Below are positions 25,827-34,582 of a stretch of 38,451 nucleotides of DNA, piece after piece. A program made the translations under genes and the position numbers. Position 1 is the stretch's first letter. The number at the start of each line of letters is the position of its first letter. The notes beneath the pieces are model-generated. The model had not been told where the DNA came from. It did not search any database and was given only the letters and a program-made list of their open reading frames with translations. Origin of the DNA: Halomonas sp. PR-M31 (GTDB taxonomy: Bacteria; Pseudomonadota; Gammaproteobacteria; Pseudomonadales; Halomonadaceae); the NCBI RefSeq assembly GCF_001039575.1, contig NZ_JIBT01000066.1, positions 1 through 38,451 of the forward strand. The letters run 5' to 3'.

Positions 25827-26203
25827 ATGTGCTTATCGACACCTCGGTATGGGTAGATCATTTCAGGAAGCGAAACGATGCTCTGGTCGAGTTGATCGAA
25901 AAGGATCTGGTACAAAGCCACCCCATGGTCCTGGCTGAACTGGCCTGCGGGACACCTCCTTCACCACGTGCTCAAACGCTGCATGGCATTGGTCTCTTGC
26001 GATCCTGTCATCAAGCTAGCTTGCAGGAGGTGATGGGCTTCATCGAGCGTGAAACGCTGTATGGCCTTGGATGCGGTTTGGTCGACATGTGCTTGCTTGC
26101 CTCGACGCTCATCACGCCCGGCACGCAGTTGTGGACATTGGACAAGCGCCTCGCGGATATGGCCGACAGGTTCGGCGCAGCCTATCAGCCATCCGTGCAT
26201 TGA
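25823..26203 (+). CDS. vapC: VapC-type PIN-domain toxin
   Basis: A 126-residue PIN ribonuclease. The acidic metal-binding residues are all visible: Asp6 in LIDTSVWVDHF, Glu in LAELACG (about 39), Asp in GLVDMCLLAS (about 88) and Asp in TLDKRLADMA (about 106). VapC toxins cleave tRNA or rRNA; the target here is unknown. It is coupled to vapB by a 4-nt overlap. Catalytic residues are intact, so the toxin should be active. Confidence 0.9.
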   Translation: MNVLIDTSVWVDHFRKRNDALVELIEKDLVQSHPMVLAELACGTPPSPRAQTLHGIGLLRSCHQASLQEVMGFIERETLYGLGCGLVDMCLLASTLITPGTQLWTLDKRLADMADRFGAAYQPSVH

Positions 26204-26213
26204 GATCCAGAGC

Positions 26214-26284
26214 CGCCCGATAAACCGTACTCCCACCAAAATCTTTGACGTTGCCCATTTCGACACTCGCTTCAACAAGCGATG
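26214..26284. repeat. Decayed REP-like pair
   Basis: Two degenerate units (about 26214-26237 and 26262-26284) keep the spacing and opposite orientation of the family but have several mismatches in the palindromes (for example CACTCGCTTCAACAAGCGA). They directly precede the next glycosyltransferase start. Confidence 0.6.
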
Positions 26285-26313
26285 TGTCGTTCATCCTGTC
26301 TGGAAGTAATTCG

Positions 26314-28350
26314 ATGACCGTTATTCAGCGCGTCGTGCGCAGGCTCGTGCTGCAAGGCTCGAAAGATCCCCTCAAGAGCGAGCGACGTCTACTCGAGCAG
26401 TCTGGCCTGTTCGATGTGAACTGGTATCTCGCCCAGCCTGGTCTGGCGGACAGTTTCGCTGCGCGACGGGATCCGATCAGACACTACTTGATGCAGGGCA
26501 CGACGGCCGGTCTAAGCCCGGGGCCGGCGTTCGATGGCGCTTGGTATCTCGACGCCTACCCGGATGTCGCCACATCAAAGCTGAATCCGCTGGTGCATTA
26601 CCTGCGCCACGGTCAAGCGGAAGGACGCTTGCCTCGGTGCAATCGCGCCCTGGCCTGGGAATATCATTTGTGGCGTGGCTTGAGTGACATGATGGTGCCG
26701 CGCCTGGCTGCCGCCCTGCAGGATGACGATGCCTCTCGGGAAGAACGTCAGTACGCGGGCTGGGCGCTGGCGCGCTGGTGGGCCTGGCAGCAAAAGTGGT
26801 CGGCCGTTGCGAAATGCCTGCTGCCCGATGACGCGCTGCTGACCTGGCCGGACCATGCCGGCCCGGGGCTGCTGGCGTTCGAAGCACTTATCCAACTGGG
26901 TGATCAAACCCGCGCCAGAGCCGTGTTGACCACGCTGTCACGGCGCTTCCCGGACTGTTCGGATATCGACCTTGCCCAGGCCAACTGGCTGGCCCAGAGC
27001 GACGCGATCCAGACCCGCCTGGCCTGGGTCAATCGGCCGTTGCTTGCTCATGGGCTCCTGCCCCTTGCCTTGCAAAACGAACGCCAGCCGCTGTCCCTGG
27101 ACAATCTGGTCTGTTCTCAGGTGATCGACAAGCACACGACTTCGTCGTTGGATGAGCAGGCATCTGACACCCTCCGGGTCAGCGTCATCCTGCCGGTGTT
27201 CAATGCGGCTTCCACGCTAGAAACCGCTCTGCGCAGCCTGTTCGCCCAGACCTGGCCGAACCTGGAAATCCTGGTGGTGGACGATGCCAGCACCGACAAA
27301 AGCGTTCGGGTACTCGAGCAACTGGCCCAGGAATGCCCGGCCACCATCGATTACCAGGTGCTGCGACACTCAACGAACCAGGGCGCCTATGTGGCCCGCA
27401 ATACGGGCCTGGCAGTGGCAACGGGCGCGCTGATCACGACTCATGACAGCGACGACTGGTCCCATCCCCAGAAGATCGAGCGTCAGGTAGCGGCCCTGCA
27501 AGCGACCCCTGAGGCCAGGGCTTGTCTGAGCCACTGGGTGCGGGTCACGCCGGGACTGGTCTTTCATCGATGGCGTATGGAAGAGGGGTGGATTTATCAC
27601 AATATCTCGTCACTAATGCTGCACCGCTCGGTGGTCGAACGGCTGGGCTACTGGGATGAGGTTTCGGTGAATGCGGACACCGAGTATCACGAGCGGCTGC
27701 TGGCGGTTTTCGGCGATGGGGCGGTGATCGATGTACTTCCGGGCGTGCCCCTGGCCTTCGGCCGCATGGATGCGGGGTCGCTGAGTCAGCGCAGCGATAC
27801 TCATCTTGCCACCCAGTTTTACGGAGTGCGTCGCGATTACATGGCGTCGGCACGTCGCTGGCATCGTGGCGCCACGTCCCCCGAGGCGCTTTATCTACCC
27901 CGCAATCCAAACTGGCGCCCTTTTGCGGCACCGGTTCAGCTGTGTCGTCACGCCTTGCCGGTGCGCTATCGCGAGTCGCGGGATTGGCTACAGGCCTCGA
28001 CGCTGTTCGATGCCTCCTGGTATCTGCGTAACCATATCGACCTGCAGACCGGGTTGATTGATCCCTTGACCCATTACTGGGCCGTCGGCAGCGTCGAAGG
28101 GCGTGATCCCGGGCCGCACTTCAGCGTGAGCGGATATCGTCGCCAGTACCCGGAGGTGGCAGAGCAGGGCATCGATCCGCTGCTGCACTATCTGGTCCAG
28201 GGCGCCAGGAAGGGCGTGATCCCTGGCCGCTATTCAGTGGCCATCAGCCAAAGCGCATGGGGCGGCCCAGCATACTGCTTTGTGGCCATCAGGCGGGTGA
28301 GAGCCTTTATGGCGCCGAGCGCAGCCTGCTGGATGTGCTCAGGGCATTGA
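26314..28350 (+). CDS. GT2 glycosyltransferase with PDV-HYL repeats at both ends
   Basis: A 678-residue protein. Two PDV-HYL modules are N-terminal (about 31-67 and 72-108) and two are C-terminal (about 563-599 and 603-640). Between them are a Trp-rich helical, TPR-like segment (about 115-240) and a GT2 catalytic domain (about 287-510) starting VSVILPVFNAASTLETALRS, with the DxD-type THDSDDWSHPQK at about 377. The GT2 core is clearly paralogous to that of the AT-rich gene at 18673. Predicted cytoplasmic sugar transferase; donor unknown. The ATG at 26314 has GGAAG upstream. After PGRY the last 38 residues look unlike protein of this family, and the final 94 bases overlap the next gene in another frame, which hints at a lost stop or a frameshift. 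Confidence 0.83.
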   Translation: MTVIQRVVRRLVLQGSKDPLKSERRLLEQSGLFDVNWYLAQPGLADSFAARRDPIRHYLMQGTTAGLSPGPAFDGAWYLDAYPDVATSKLNPLVHYLRHGQAEGRLPRCNRALAWEYHLWRGLSDMMVPRLAAALQDDDASREERQYAGWALARWWAWQQKWSAVAKCLLPDDALLTWPDHAGPGLLAFEALIQLGDQTRARAVLTTLSRRFPDCSDIDLAQANWLAQSDAIQTRLAWVNRPLLAHGLLPLALQNERQPLSLDNLVCSQVIDKHTTSSLDEQASDTLRVSVILPVFNAASTLETALRSLFAQTWPNLEILVVDDASTDKSVRVLEQLAQECPATIDYQVLRHSTNQGAYVARNTGLAVATGALITTHDSDDWSHPQKIERQVAALQATPEARACLSHWVRVTPGLVFHRWRMEEGWIYHNISSLMLHRSVVERLGYWDEVSVNADTEYHERLLAVFGDGAVIDVLPGVPLAFGRMDAGSLSQRSDTHLATQFYGVRRDYMASARRWHRGATSPEALYLPRNPNWRPFAAPVQLCRHALPVRYRESRDWLQASTLFDASWYLRNHIDLQTGLIDPLTHYWAVGSVEGRDPGPHFSVSGYRRQYPEVAEQGIDPLLHYLVQGARKGVIPGRYSVAISQSAWGGPAYCFVAIRRVRAFMAPSAACWMCSGH

Positions 28351-29429
28351 ATGAACTCGAGTTCAATGTGGTAGTGACGCTGCCCGGCGCGGGCAGCGAA
28401 GGATATATGCAGGCACTGCTTGCGGAGTCGCTGGCGGTGGCGGTGCTGCCCTATGGCTGGTGGCAGGCAGGCAAAGCCCCGGAAGCTGTGACCCTGCGGC
28501 ATTTCACGGGATTGATCAGGCGTTTCGGTATCGATGCGGTGCATGCCAATACGCTGATGCTGGACGAGCCACTGCAGGCCGCTCGACAGGCGGGTATTCC
28601 GGCCCTGGTGCACGTGCGCGAACTGCCGGCCCATGATCCTTCCTTATGTACCACCCTGGGAACCGATGCCGACACCGTTGGCCGGCGGGTGCTGGCCCTG
28701 GCGGATGTTGTCATCGCCAACTCCCAGTGTGTGATCGACTATTTCGCGGCGCTTGGCTTGCATACAGACAAGCACGCTCAGACAGCTTCAGCGCCGCAGA
28801 TTCATCGCGTGGCGAATACCCTGGATATGGTGCCACTGTTGGCCTTGCCATCACCCAAGGCAAAGGATGACTTTACCGTTGGCATGCTCAGCAGCAACCA
28901 GCCCAAGAAGGGGCTAACGGATCTCGAGATCATGGCAAGCCATCTGATGACGTTGGCACCAAGGGTACGTGTGGCCATTTTTGGCCCTCGAACCACGGCG
29001 CTGGAGGCGCTGCTGGCGCGTCAGGGCCAAGGGTTGGCGCCCGCCAACCTGGAGTATCGCGGCTACGTGGCGCATCCCGCGCAAGCGCTGAATGTCGTGG
29101 ACATGCTGGTCAATCTCTCGCGGTTTCAGGAATCCTTCGGTCGCACGGTGCTGGAAGCCATGGTCGCCACGCGCCCAGTGGTCTGCTATGCCTGGGGCGC
29201 CTTGCCGGAGCTGGTGGTGGATAACGTGACCGGCCATCTCGTGCCCTTCGCCGAGCCGGAAGTGGCTGCTCGGCGCGTCGCGGAACTGGCCCGTGACCAC
29301 TCAAGGGTAGTCGCCATGGGGCGAGCCGGACGTGAGCGTGCCGGCGAACATTTTTCTCAGGCTCGGATGAGGCGGCGCTTGAAGGATGTCTATTCCAGCG
29401 TCATCCCGGTGGATCGAGCGCCTGGATGA
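28257..29429 (+). CDS. GT4-family glycosyltransferase
   Basis: A 390-residue GT-B glycosyltransferase. The N-terminal lobe starts with ILLCGHQAGESLYGAERSLLDVL. The C-terminal nucleotide-sugar lobe is typical of family 4: VGMLSSNQPKKGL, then ESFGRTVLEAMVATRPVV with the EX7E glutamates, then GALPELV and GHLVPFAEPE. It should transfer a sugar in polymer synthesis. No ribosome-binding site is clear before the ATG at 28257, and the gene starts 94 bases inside the previous one, so either translation is coupled or the two were once joined. It is followed 33 bases later by the methyltransferase-kinase gene. Confidence 0.85.
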   Translation: MGRPSILLCGHQAGESLYGAERSLLDVLRALNELEFNVVVTLPGAGSEGYMQALLAESLAVAVLPYGWWQAGKAPEAVTLRHFTGLIRRFGIDAVHANTLMLDEPLQAARQAGIPALVHVRELPAHDPSLCTTLGTDADTVGRRVLALADVVIANSQCVIDYFAALGLHTDKHAQTASAPQIHRVANTLDMVPLLALPSPKAKDDFTVGMLSSNQPKKGLTDLEIMASHLMTLAPRVRVAIFGPRTTALEALLARQGQGLAPANLEYRGYVAHPAQALNVVDMLVNLSRFQESFGRTVLEAMVATRPVVCYAWGALPELVVDNVTGHLVPFAEPEVAARRVAELARDHSRVVAMGRAGRERAGEHFSQARMRRRLKDVYSSVIPVDRAPG

Positions 29430-29462
29430 CCCTCGCCTTCATCGATTTCAAGAGACAATGAC

Positions 29463-30938
29463 ATGCAATACCAATCCTTTCCCGGCGTAAAAGGCGGCTC
29501 GCGCTCCTCGGAAAAACTGGCGGCGCTGCGCTTGCCGCCGTTTACCGGCAAGCGATTTCTGGACGTAGGCTGCAACGAAGGATTCTTTTGTGGCTATGCC
29601 GCCTTCGACGGCGCCAAGAAGGTGCTGGGCATCGACCGCTCCGCCGTGGCGATCAGTCGGGCAAAAAAGCGCTTTCCCGAGTGTGAGTTTCTTGCCCAGT
29701 CCTGGGATGCATTGCCCGAGGGCACCTTTGATGTCATCACGCTGCTGTCGGCGCTGCACTACGCAGAGGATCAATCTGGGCTTGTGCATCGATTGATGGA
29801 GAGCCTGAGCGACGACGGCGTGCTGGTGCTCGAGATCAGCATTGCCCCGGAGTCGGGGGATGAATGGATCAAGGTGAAGCGCTCCATCGACGAGCGCTTC
29901 TTTCCTACCCGGGGCAAGCTTGGCTCGATATTGCGCGACTACGCCTGGAAGATAATCGGTCATAGCGTCAATCAGGCCGGGGACCCCCTGCAGCGCTATG
30001 TGGTGCATGTGCGCAAGCTCAAGCCCTACGCCTATCTGCTGATGGGAAGCCCAGGGTCCGGCAAGACCACCGTCAGCCGCCACCTGTTTCAGCAGGCCAA
30101 GGTGCCGGTGGTTTCCGGCGATCGCACCTACCTGCAGGTCTCCCAGGGCAAGCATGAGGTATCCGAGGCGCTGCGGGCGCTGATCAGCGAGGAGTTTACC
30201 ACCGCCAGCATCGATACCTTGACGCGCAAACTATTCATCGACGGCTTCGTTGAGGAACTTGCCGCCCTGTGGAGCCATCAGGCGGGGTATCGCGACTTCG
30301 CTCTGGATTCCTTCGTGCCTCAGGAGCATCGCCAATCCGTCAAGGATGCCCTGGAGGCGCTTGGCTATTACAGCGTCGAGATCACGTCGGAAAACCCGGG
30401 CCGGCTGATACCGGCCAAGACGGCCTCAACCCGGGCCATGGACTACGAAAAGCATCTCAAGACTCACAGGGCCGACGTCTTCGAGCAGCAGATCGTCGTT
30501 ACAAGAACGATGGACAAGCAGTGGGCGCCTTCTCTTCGCTGGCATCTGGACGCGCCGGTCAGCGGGCAGTGGCTGGCAGACGAGCCGGCGGTGAAAGTGG
30601 CGGGCTGGGCGATCGGATTCAACGATTGCCAGCGGCCCATGCAGGTCTATACGAAAACATCGAAAGGGCGCCAGCTTTACCCATTGGACCGCCCTCGAAA
30701 CGATGTCCTGAACGCCGTCTTCGGCGGCGTGGAGGCGTCACCGGACTTCTGGCGCCAGCACCCCTGCGGCTTTGGTTTCACTCTCGAGACAGCACTGCTG
30801 GATGAGAACGTAGAGCTTGGGATTATGCTGGAGGAAAAAGAGATTCCTTTGGCCAGGATGAAGGTGGAGGCCGGGATGGATCGCAAGGCGCCAAGCTTCG
30901 GTGAACGGCTTATCAAGCGCATCAGTGGCGCGAGCTGA
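29463..30938 (+). CDS. Methyltransferase-P-loop kinase fusion with C-terminal beta domain
   Basis: A 491-residue three-domain protein. Residues about 28-185 are a class I SAM methyltransferase (motif I LDVGCNEGFFCG at 33-44, acidic strand VLGIDRS, FDVITLLSALHY, GVLVLEIS). Residues about 188-320 form a P-loop kinase-like domain with Walker A GSPGSGKTT (195-203), VVSGDRTYLQV and a lid-like basic region. The last about 120 residues are beta-rich, with the VAGWAIGFN pattern seen at the ends of other polysaccharide enzymes. A methyltransferase joined to a kinase recalls WbdD, which caps O-antigen chains with methyl phosphate, but WbdD's kinase is not of the P-loop type. Cytoplasmic. Chain capping is therefore a hypothesis. 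Confidence 0.8.
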   Translation: MQYQSFPGVKGGSRSSEKLAALRLPPFTGKRFLDVGCNEGFFCGYAAFDGAKKVLGIDRSAVAISRAKKRFPECEFLAQSWDALPEGTFDVITLLSALHYAEDQSGLVHRLMESLSDDGVLVLEISIAPESGDEWIKVKRSIDERFFPTRGKLGSILRDYAWKIIGHSVNQAGDPLQRYVVHVRKLKPYAYLLMGSPGSGKTTVSRHLFQQAKVPVVSGDRTYLQVSQGKHEVSEALRALISEEFTTASIDTLTRKLFIDGFVEELAALWSHQAGYRDFALDSFVPQEHRQSVKDALEALGYYSVEITSENPGRLIPAKTASTRAMDYEKHLKTHRADVFEQQIVVTRTMDKQWAPSLRWHLDAPVSGQWLADEPAVKVAGWAIGFNDCQRPMQVYTKTSKGRQLYPLDRPRNDVLNAVFGGVEASPDFWRQHPCGFGFTLETALLDENVELGIMLEEKEIPLARMKVEAGMDRKAPSFGERLIKRISGAS

Positions 30939-30981
30939 GCCCAGGTGAGTCTAAGTGAGGCCAAAGGGGGAGGAAAATCGG

Positions 30982-33297
30982 ATGAAAGGCAGACTGCCGT
31001 CACAGCGCCGCGACCGGCGCCGGATACGCTATCCAAGCCTGGTATGTGCGCCTCAGCTCGTCCCGCTAAGTGACGTTGACTGGTTGAACGCGACCAATAC
31101 AGCCGATGGCAAGGCTGAGTTTCAGTGGCTCTCGACCAGTGACGACCCGCAGTTTCTGCTGCAGGGGCCGCGCCCGATGGTGGGCTGGAACATGCTTGAA
31201 GTCACCATGACCCATGAGCTGCACCGGGCTGTGGTTCAGGTCTATTTCGATACCGGCGATGGCTATACGCAAAGCCAGAGCATCTTCCTGCCTTTGCGCC
31301 AGAACAAGATGACCAAGCGCATCTGCTTCGTGCCCTACGGCACCCGAAGAATCCGCCTGGACCCGCTGCAGTCCGAAGGGGCTTTCACCATTTCGCATTT
31401 GCGCCTGGTGTGGCTGACGCCGCGTTTTGCCTATGATCGCATGGCCCGACGCTTGAGCAGCATCCATCCCCAGTATCGCGATCTCGCGACCCAGGAGGTC
31501 ATTCAATCGATAAAGCGCGAGGCGAATGAGGACGGCTTGAGCTGGAAGAGTCTGGCGGTTGCCCATTATGAAGAAACCTTCATGCACTGCGCACCGGAAA
31601 GCCATTATCGCTATTGGCTGAGCCATATAGAGCCGATGCGGGAGCCGGATTCGCGTCAGATCGCGGTGCGCCTGGCAGGACTGGATTATCGACCAAAGCT
31701 CGGTCTTTTGCTGACAAACGCTGGCGTATCATCCGAACGGCTTGCCGCCTGCATCGAATCGGTGCTGGCCCAGCGCTATCCCGCCTGGCAGCTCTACATT
31801 GCCAGCACAGTGAAAATGCGCGCCGTGCTCGAGCATTTCGCGGCCATGGACGCACGTATCGTTCTCGTTCCCTGTAGCGAACATGCTGGCAGCGCTGCAG
31901 CGAGGAATGCAGCCTTGGCCCTTGCCCAAGGGGATTTTACGGCGGTGCTCGAGGGCAAGGACCAATTGGCACCGAATGCGCTTTATCATCTGGTCGATGC
32001 GCTCAACCGCCACCCCGAGGCAGAGCTGCTTTACGGCGATGAAGACGCGCTGGACGAGAACGACAGCCGGTGTGATCCCCACTTCAAGCCGCAGTGGAAT
32101 CCGGATCTGCTGCTTGCGCAAAACTATATCGGCCACGTTGCGCTGTATCGCACTGAGCGCCTTCGCCATCTGGGCGGTTTTCGCCAGGGCTTTGAGGCGA
32201 ACCCCAGCCATGAATTGATCCTGCGTTTCACCCGGGGCCTGACGACCGATCAGATCCGGCATGTATCATTTGTGCTCCATCACCGGCATGACGAGAGTGT
32301 CGTCGAGCAGCCGTCGGCGCGTGAGACGATGATCCAAAAGAGCATCGAAGAGAGCAGCGAGCCAGGGCTTAGCGCCGTGAATGAATACCTGGCAAGCGCC
32401 GCGCCCGGCGCCAAGGCAACGATGGGCGTGATGCCCCGAAGCTATCGGGTGCAGTGGCCGCTGCCGGACCCCCAGCCCTTGGTGAGCCTGCTGATCCCAA
32501 CTCGCGATCGGGTCGAGATTCTCAAGCCCTGCGTCGATGCGATTCTCGAGCGCACCGAGTACGCCAATTTCGAGGTGCTGATTCTCGATAACCAATCCAG
32601 CTGCAGGCAAACCCTGGCCTACATGATGGCCGTCTCCGCGGACCCGCGAGTACGAATACTGCGCTGGAATCAGCCCTTCAATTATTCGGCCATCAACAAT
32701 TTCGGCGCCCGACATGCCCAAGGCAGCATTCTTGGCCTGGTCAACAACGACATCGAGCCGATCAACGACGATTGGCTGTGCGAGATGGTGCGTCAGGTGT
32801 GTCGTGAAGAGATCGGCTGCGTGGGTGCCAAGCTCTATTATCCCAACGACAGCATCCAGCATGGGGGGGTGATCCTGGGGCTGGGCGGTGTTGCCGGCCA
32901 TGCCCATCGCTTCTTTCCCCGTGCGCATTCCGGCTATCGCGACCGGCTGCAGCTGGTGCAGAACCTTTCCGCGGTCACCGCCGCCTGTCTGCTGCTGCGC
33001 AAGACGGTATTCGAGCAGGTCGGCGGCCTCAACGAAGAGAGCCTGACCGTCGCCTACAACGATGTGGATTTGTGCCTGAAGGTAAGGGAGGCGGGATACC
33101 GCAATCTCTGGACCCCTCATGCGGAGCTCTATCATCACGAATCCGTCTCTCGCGGGGCAGACGACAACCCCAAGAAGCGCGCCCGGGCTCAGCGAGAAAT
33201 CGATTACATGCGGCGCACCTGGGGGCCTCAGCTGGATAGCGACCCGGCCTACAACCCCAACCTGACCCTGGCCTATGAGGATTTCTCGCTGCGCTGA
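30982..33297 (+). CDS. Double-GT2 glycosyltransferase
   Basis: A 771-residue protein. A beta-rich N-terminal domain (about 25-150) is followed by two GT-A family 2 domains. The first (about 239-444) is incomplete at its beginning but keeps ELLYGDEDALDE and the HFKPQWNPDLLLAQNYIGH block. The second (about 494-735) starts PLVSLLIPTRDRVEILKPCV, has the metal site variant VNNDIEP, and the HYDVDLCLK-type segment as YNDVDLCLKVREAGYRN. Such two-headed GT2 proteins often add two sugars or one sugar in a repeating unit; rhamnose is likely from the locus. GTG at 30955 is possible, but GGGGGAGG nine bases before the ATG at 30982 favours the latter. Confidence 0.87.
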   Translation: MKGRLPSQRRDRRRIRYPSLVCAPQLVPLSDVDWLNATNTADGKAEFQWLSTSDDPQFLLQGPRPMVGWNMLEVTMTHELHRAVVQVYFDTGDGYTQSQSIFLPLRQNKMTKRICFVPYGTRRIRLDPLQSEGAFTISHLRLVWLTPRFAYDRMARRLSSIHPQYRDLATQEVIQSIKREANEDGLSWKSLAVAHYEETFMHCAPESHYRYWLSHIEPMREPDSRQIAVRLAGLDYRPKLGLLLTNAGVSSERLAACIESVLAQRYPAWQLYIASTVKMRAVLEHFAAMDARIVLVPCSEHAGSAAARNAALALAQGDFTAVLEGKDQLAPNALYHLVDALNRHPEAELLYGDEDALDENDSRCDPHFKPQWNPDLLLAQNYIGHVALYRTERLRHLGGFRQGFEANPSHELILRFTRGLTTDQIRHVSFVLHHRHDESVVEQPSARETMIQKSIEESSEPGLSAVNEYLASAAPGAKATMGVMPRSYRVQWPLPDPQPLVSLLIPTRDRVEILKPCVDAILERTEYANFEVLILDNQSSCRQTLAYMMAVSADPRVRILRWNQPFNYSAINNFGARHAQGSILGLVNNDIEPINDDWLCEMVRQVCREEIGCVGAKLYYPNDSIQHGGVILGLGGVAGHAHRFFPRAHSGYRDRLQLVQNLSAVTAACLLLRKTVFEQVGGLNEESLTVAYNDVDLCLKVREAGYRNLWTPHAELYHHESVSRGADDNPKKRARAQREIDYMRRTWGPQLDSDPAYNPNLTLAYEDFSLR

Positions 33298-33301
33298 GAG
33301 G

Positions 33302-33511
33302 GTGGTTTTGTAGAACCCCGGTTTACCGGGCGAGAGCGTGGTTGGCTATCGCTCGCTGAAGCGAGTTCCTACCGACGCCAAGACCGGTGGTGTTGGTAGG
33401 AGCCCGGTTTACCGGGCGAGGGCTTGGTTGGCTATCGCTCGCTGAAGCGAGCTCCTACCGATGGATATGATCACTGGTGTTGGTAGGAGCCCGGTTTACC
33501 GGGCGATAATA
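33302..33511. repeat. REP-like array before the last glycosyltransferase
   Basis: Five alternating units of the CCCGGTTTACCGGGC and CGCTCGCTGAAGCGAG types, repeated with an 86-base period (CTATCGCTCGCTGAAGC at 33346 and 33432). The array ends about 28 bases before the next gene's start. Confidence 0.88.
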
Positions 33512-33538
33512 GGACAAGACAAAGGATACGAGATACCG

Positions 33539-34567
33539 ATGGCCCAGGGGCATTGGATGGTGCTCAGCGATGGGGCTCGACCCACTGAAGATATCTACTT
33601 CCTGCGTTCGGTAGCACCCTGGCTACGCGCCCGGGGCATGACGGTACGGCGCCTGGACACCCGCCGTTGGCGCTCCCCAGGATGGTGCTGGCCATGGCTC
33701 GAACGCGGACTGCGCGGGGCGCACGTACTGGTATGTCGATCGCTCGGGCTACCCTGGATCGAAATGCTCGAACGCTCACAGCCAGAGTTAGCGAGCCTGT
33801 ACTATCTGATCGATGACGATATCCCGGCGGCAGCCAATGACCCGCGGCTGCCGATCGCCTATCGACAGCGCATGGGGCGTATCGCCCATGAACAGCAGCC
33901 GCGTCTGCTCGACCTGGCCGACGAGGTGGTGGCGTGCAGCCAATCGCTGGCGGAGCGCTTCGTAAAGCGCCATCGCTGCGTGTCGGTACTGACGCCGCCA
34001 TTGATCGCGGCACTACCACCCCAGTCTCATTTCGAAGAGAAGGGCTGGCGCCTGGGCTTTCATGGCACCCGCGCTCATCTGCCGGATATAGAGCATATCG
34101 CGCCGGCACTGGTCTCCATACACGATCGCAATCCGGATCTTTCCCTCGAGATCATGCTGGGGCAACACACCCCCGCCGCATTGGCCGCATTACCCCGAGT
34201 GACGACCCCAGCACCACTGAGCTGGCATGCCTTTCGTCGTTACCAAAGCCGGCGCCGCCTGCACATTGGCATTGCGCCGCTGTGGCCAACACCCTTCAAC
34301 GCGGGCAAGTCCCATATCAAGTTCCTGGACATCGCCGCGATGGGCGGCGTGGGCATTTACAGTCGTCGGCCCCCCTACACCGATATCGTGACGGACGGAG
34401 AAAACGGCCTGCTGGCAGAGGATAGCCCCGCATCCTGGCGGTTTTGCCTGCAGCGACTACTGGATCATCCCACGGAGTCTCGACGCATGGCAGCGCATGC
34501 CGCGGACAAGGCAAGGGATGCCGGTGACCCAGCCCACGCCCAGGCATTCTGGTGGGCGCGGCGATGA
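33539..34567 (+). CDS. Glycosyltransferase (GT-B type)
   Basis: A 342-residue GT-B-like protein. Typical pieces are LYYLIDDDIPAAANDPRLP, ADEVVACSQSLAERF, a middle GFHGTRAHLPDIEHIAPAL and a C-terminal nucleotide-sugar region with HIGIAPLWPTPFNAGKSHIKFLD (interrupted by other residues) and DGENGLLAED. The resemblance is to family 1/4 glycosyltransferases in capsule loci. The frame is open to 33461, but the extra 26 residues are read from the REP array. The ATG at 33539 has AAGGA 12 bases upstream. It is the last gene of the locus: a 16-bp hairpin follows 36 bases after the stop. Confidence 0.8.
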   Translation: MAQGHWMVLSDGARPTEDIYFLRSVAPWLRARGMTVRRLDTRRWRSPGWCWPWLERGLRGAHVLVCRSLGLPWIEMLERSQPELASLYYLIDDDIPAAANDPRLPIAYRQRMGRIAHEQQPRLLDLADEVVACSQSLAERFVKRHRCVSVLTPPLIAALPPQSHFEEKGWRLGFHGTRAHLPDIEHIAPALVSIHDRNPDLSLEIMLGQHTPAALAALPRVTTPAPLSWHAFRRYQSRRRLHIGIAPLWPTPFNAGKSHIKFLDIAAMGGVGIYSRRPPYTDIVTDGENGLLAEDSPASWRFCLQRLLDHPTESRRMAAHAADKARDAGDPAHAQAFWWARR

Positions 34568-34582
34568 TCCATTCCTGACCCG

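Noticed and set aside
33461-33538. N-terminal extension of the last glycosyltransferase frame
   Set aside because: The extra 26 residues (with the SPVYRA pattern) are REP sequence read through in frame; the same peptide pattern appears in every frame that crosses a REP.
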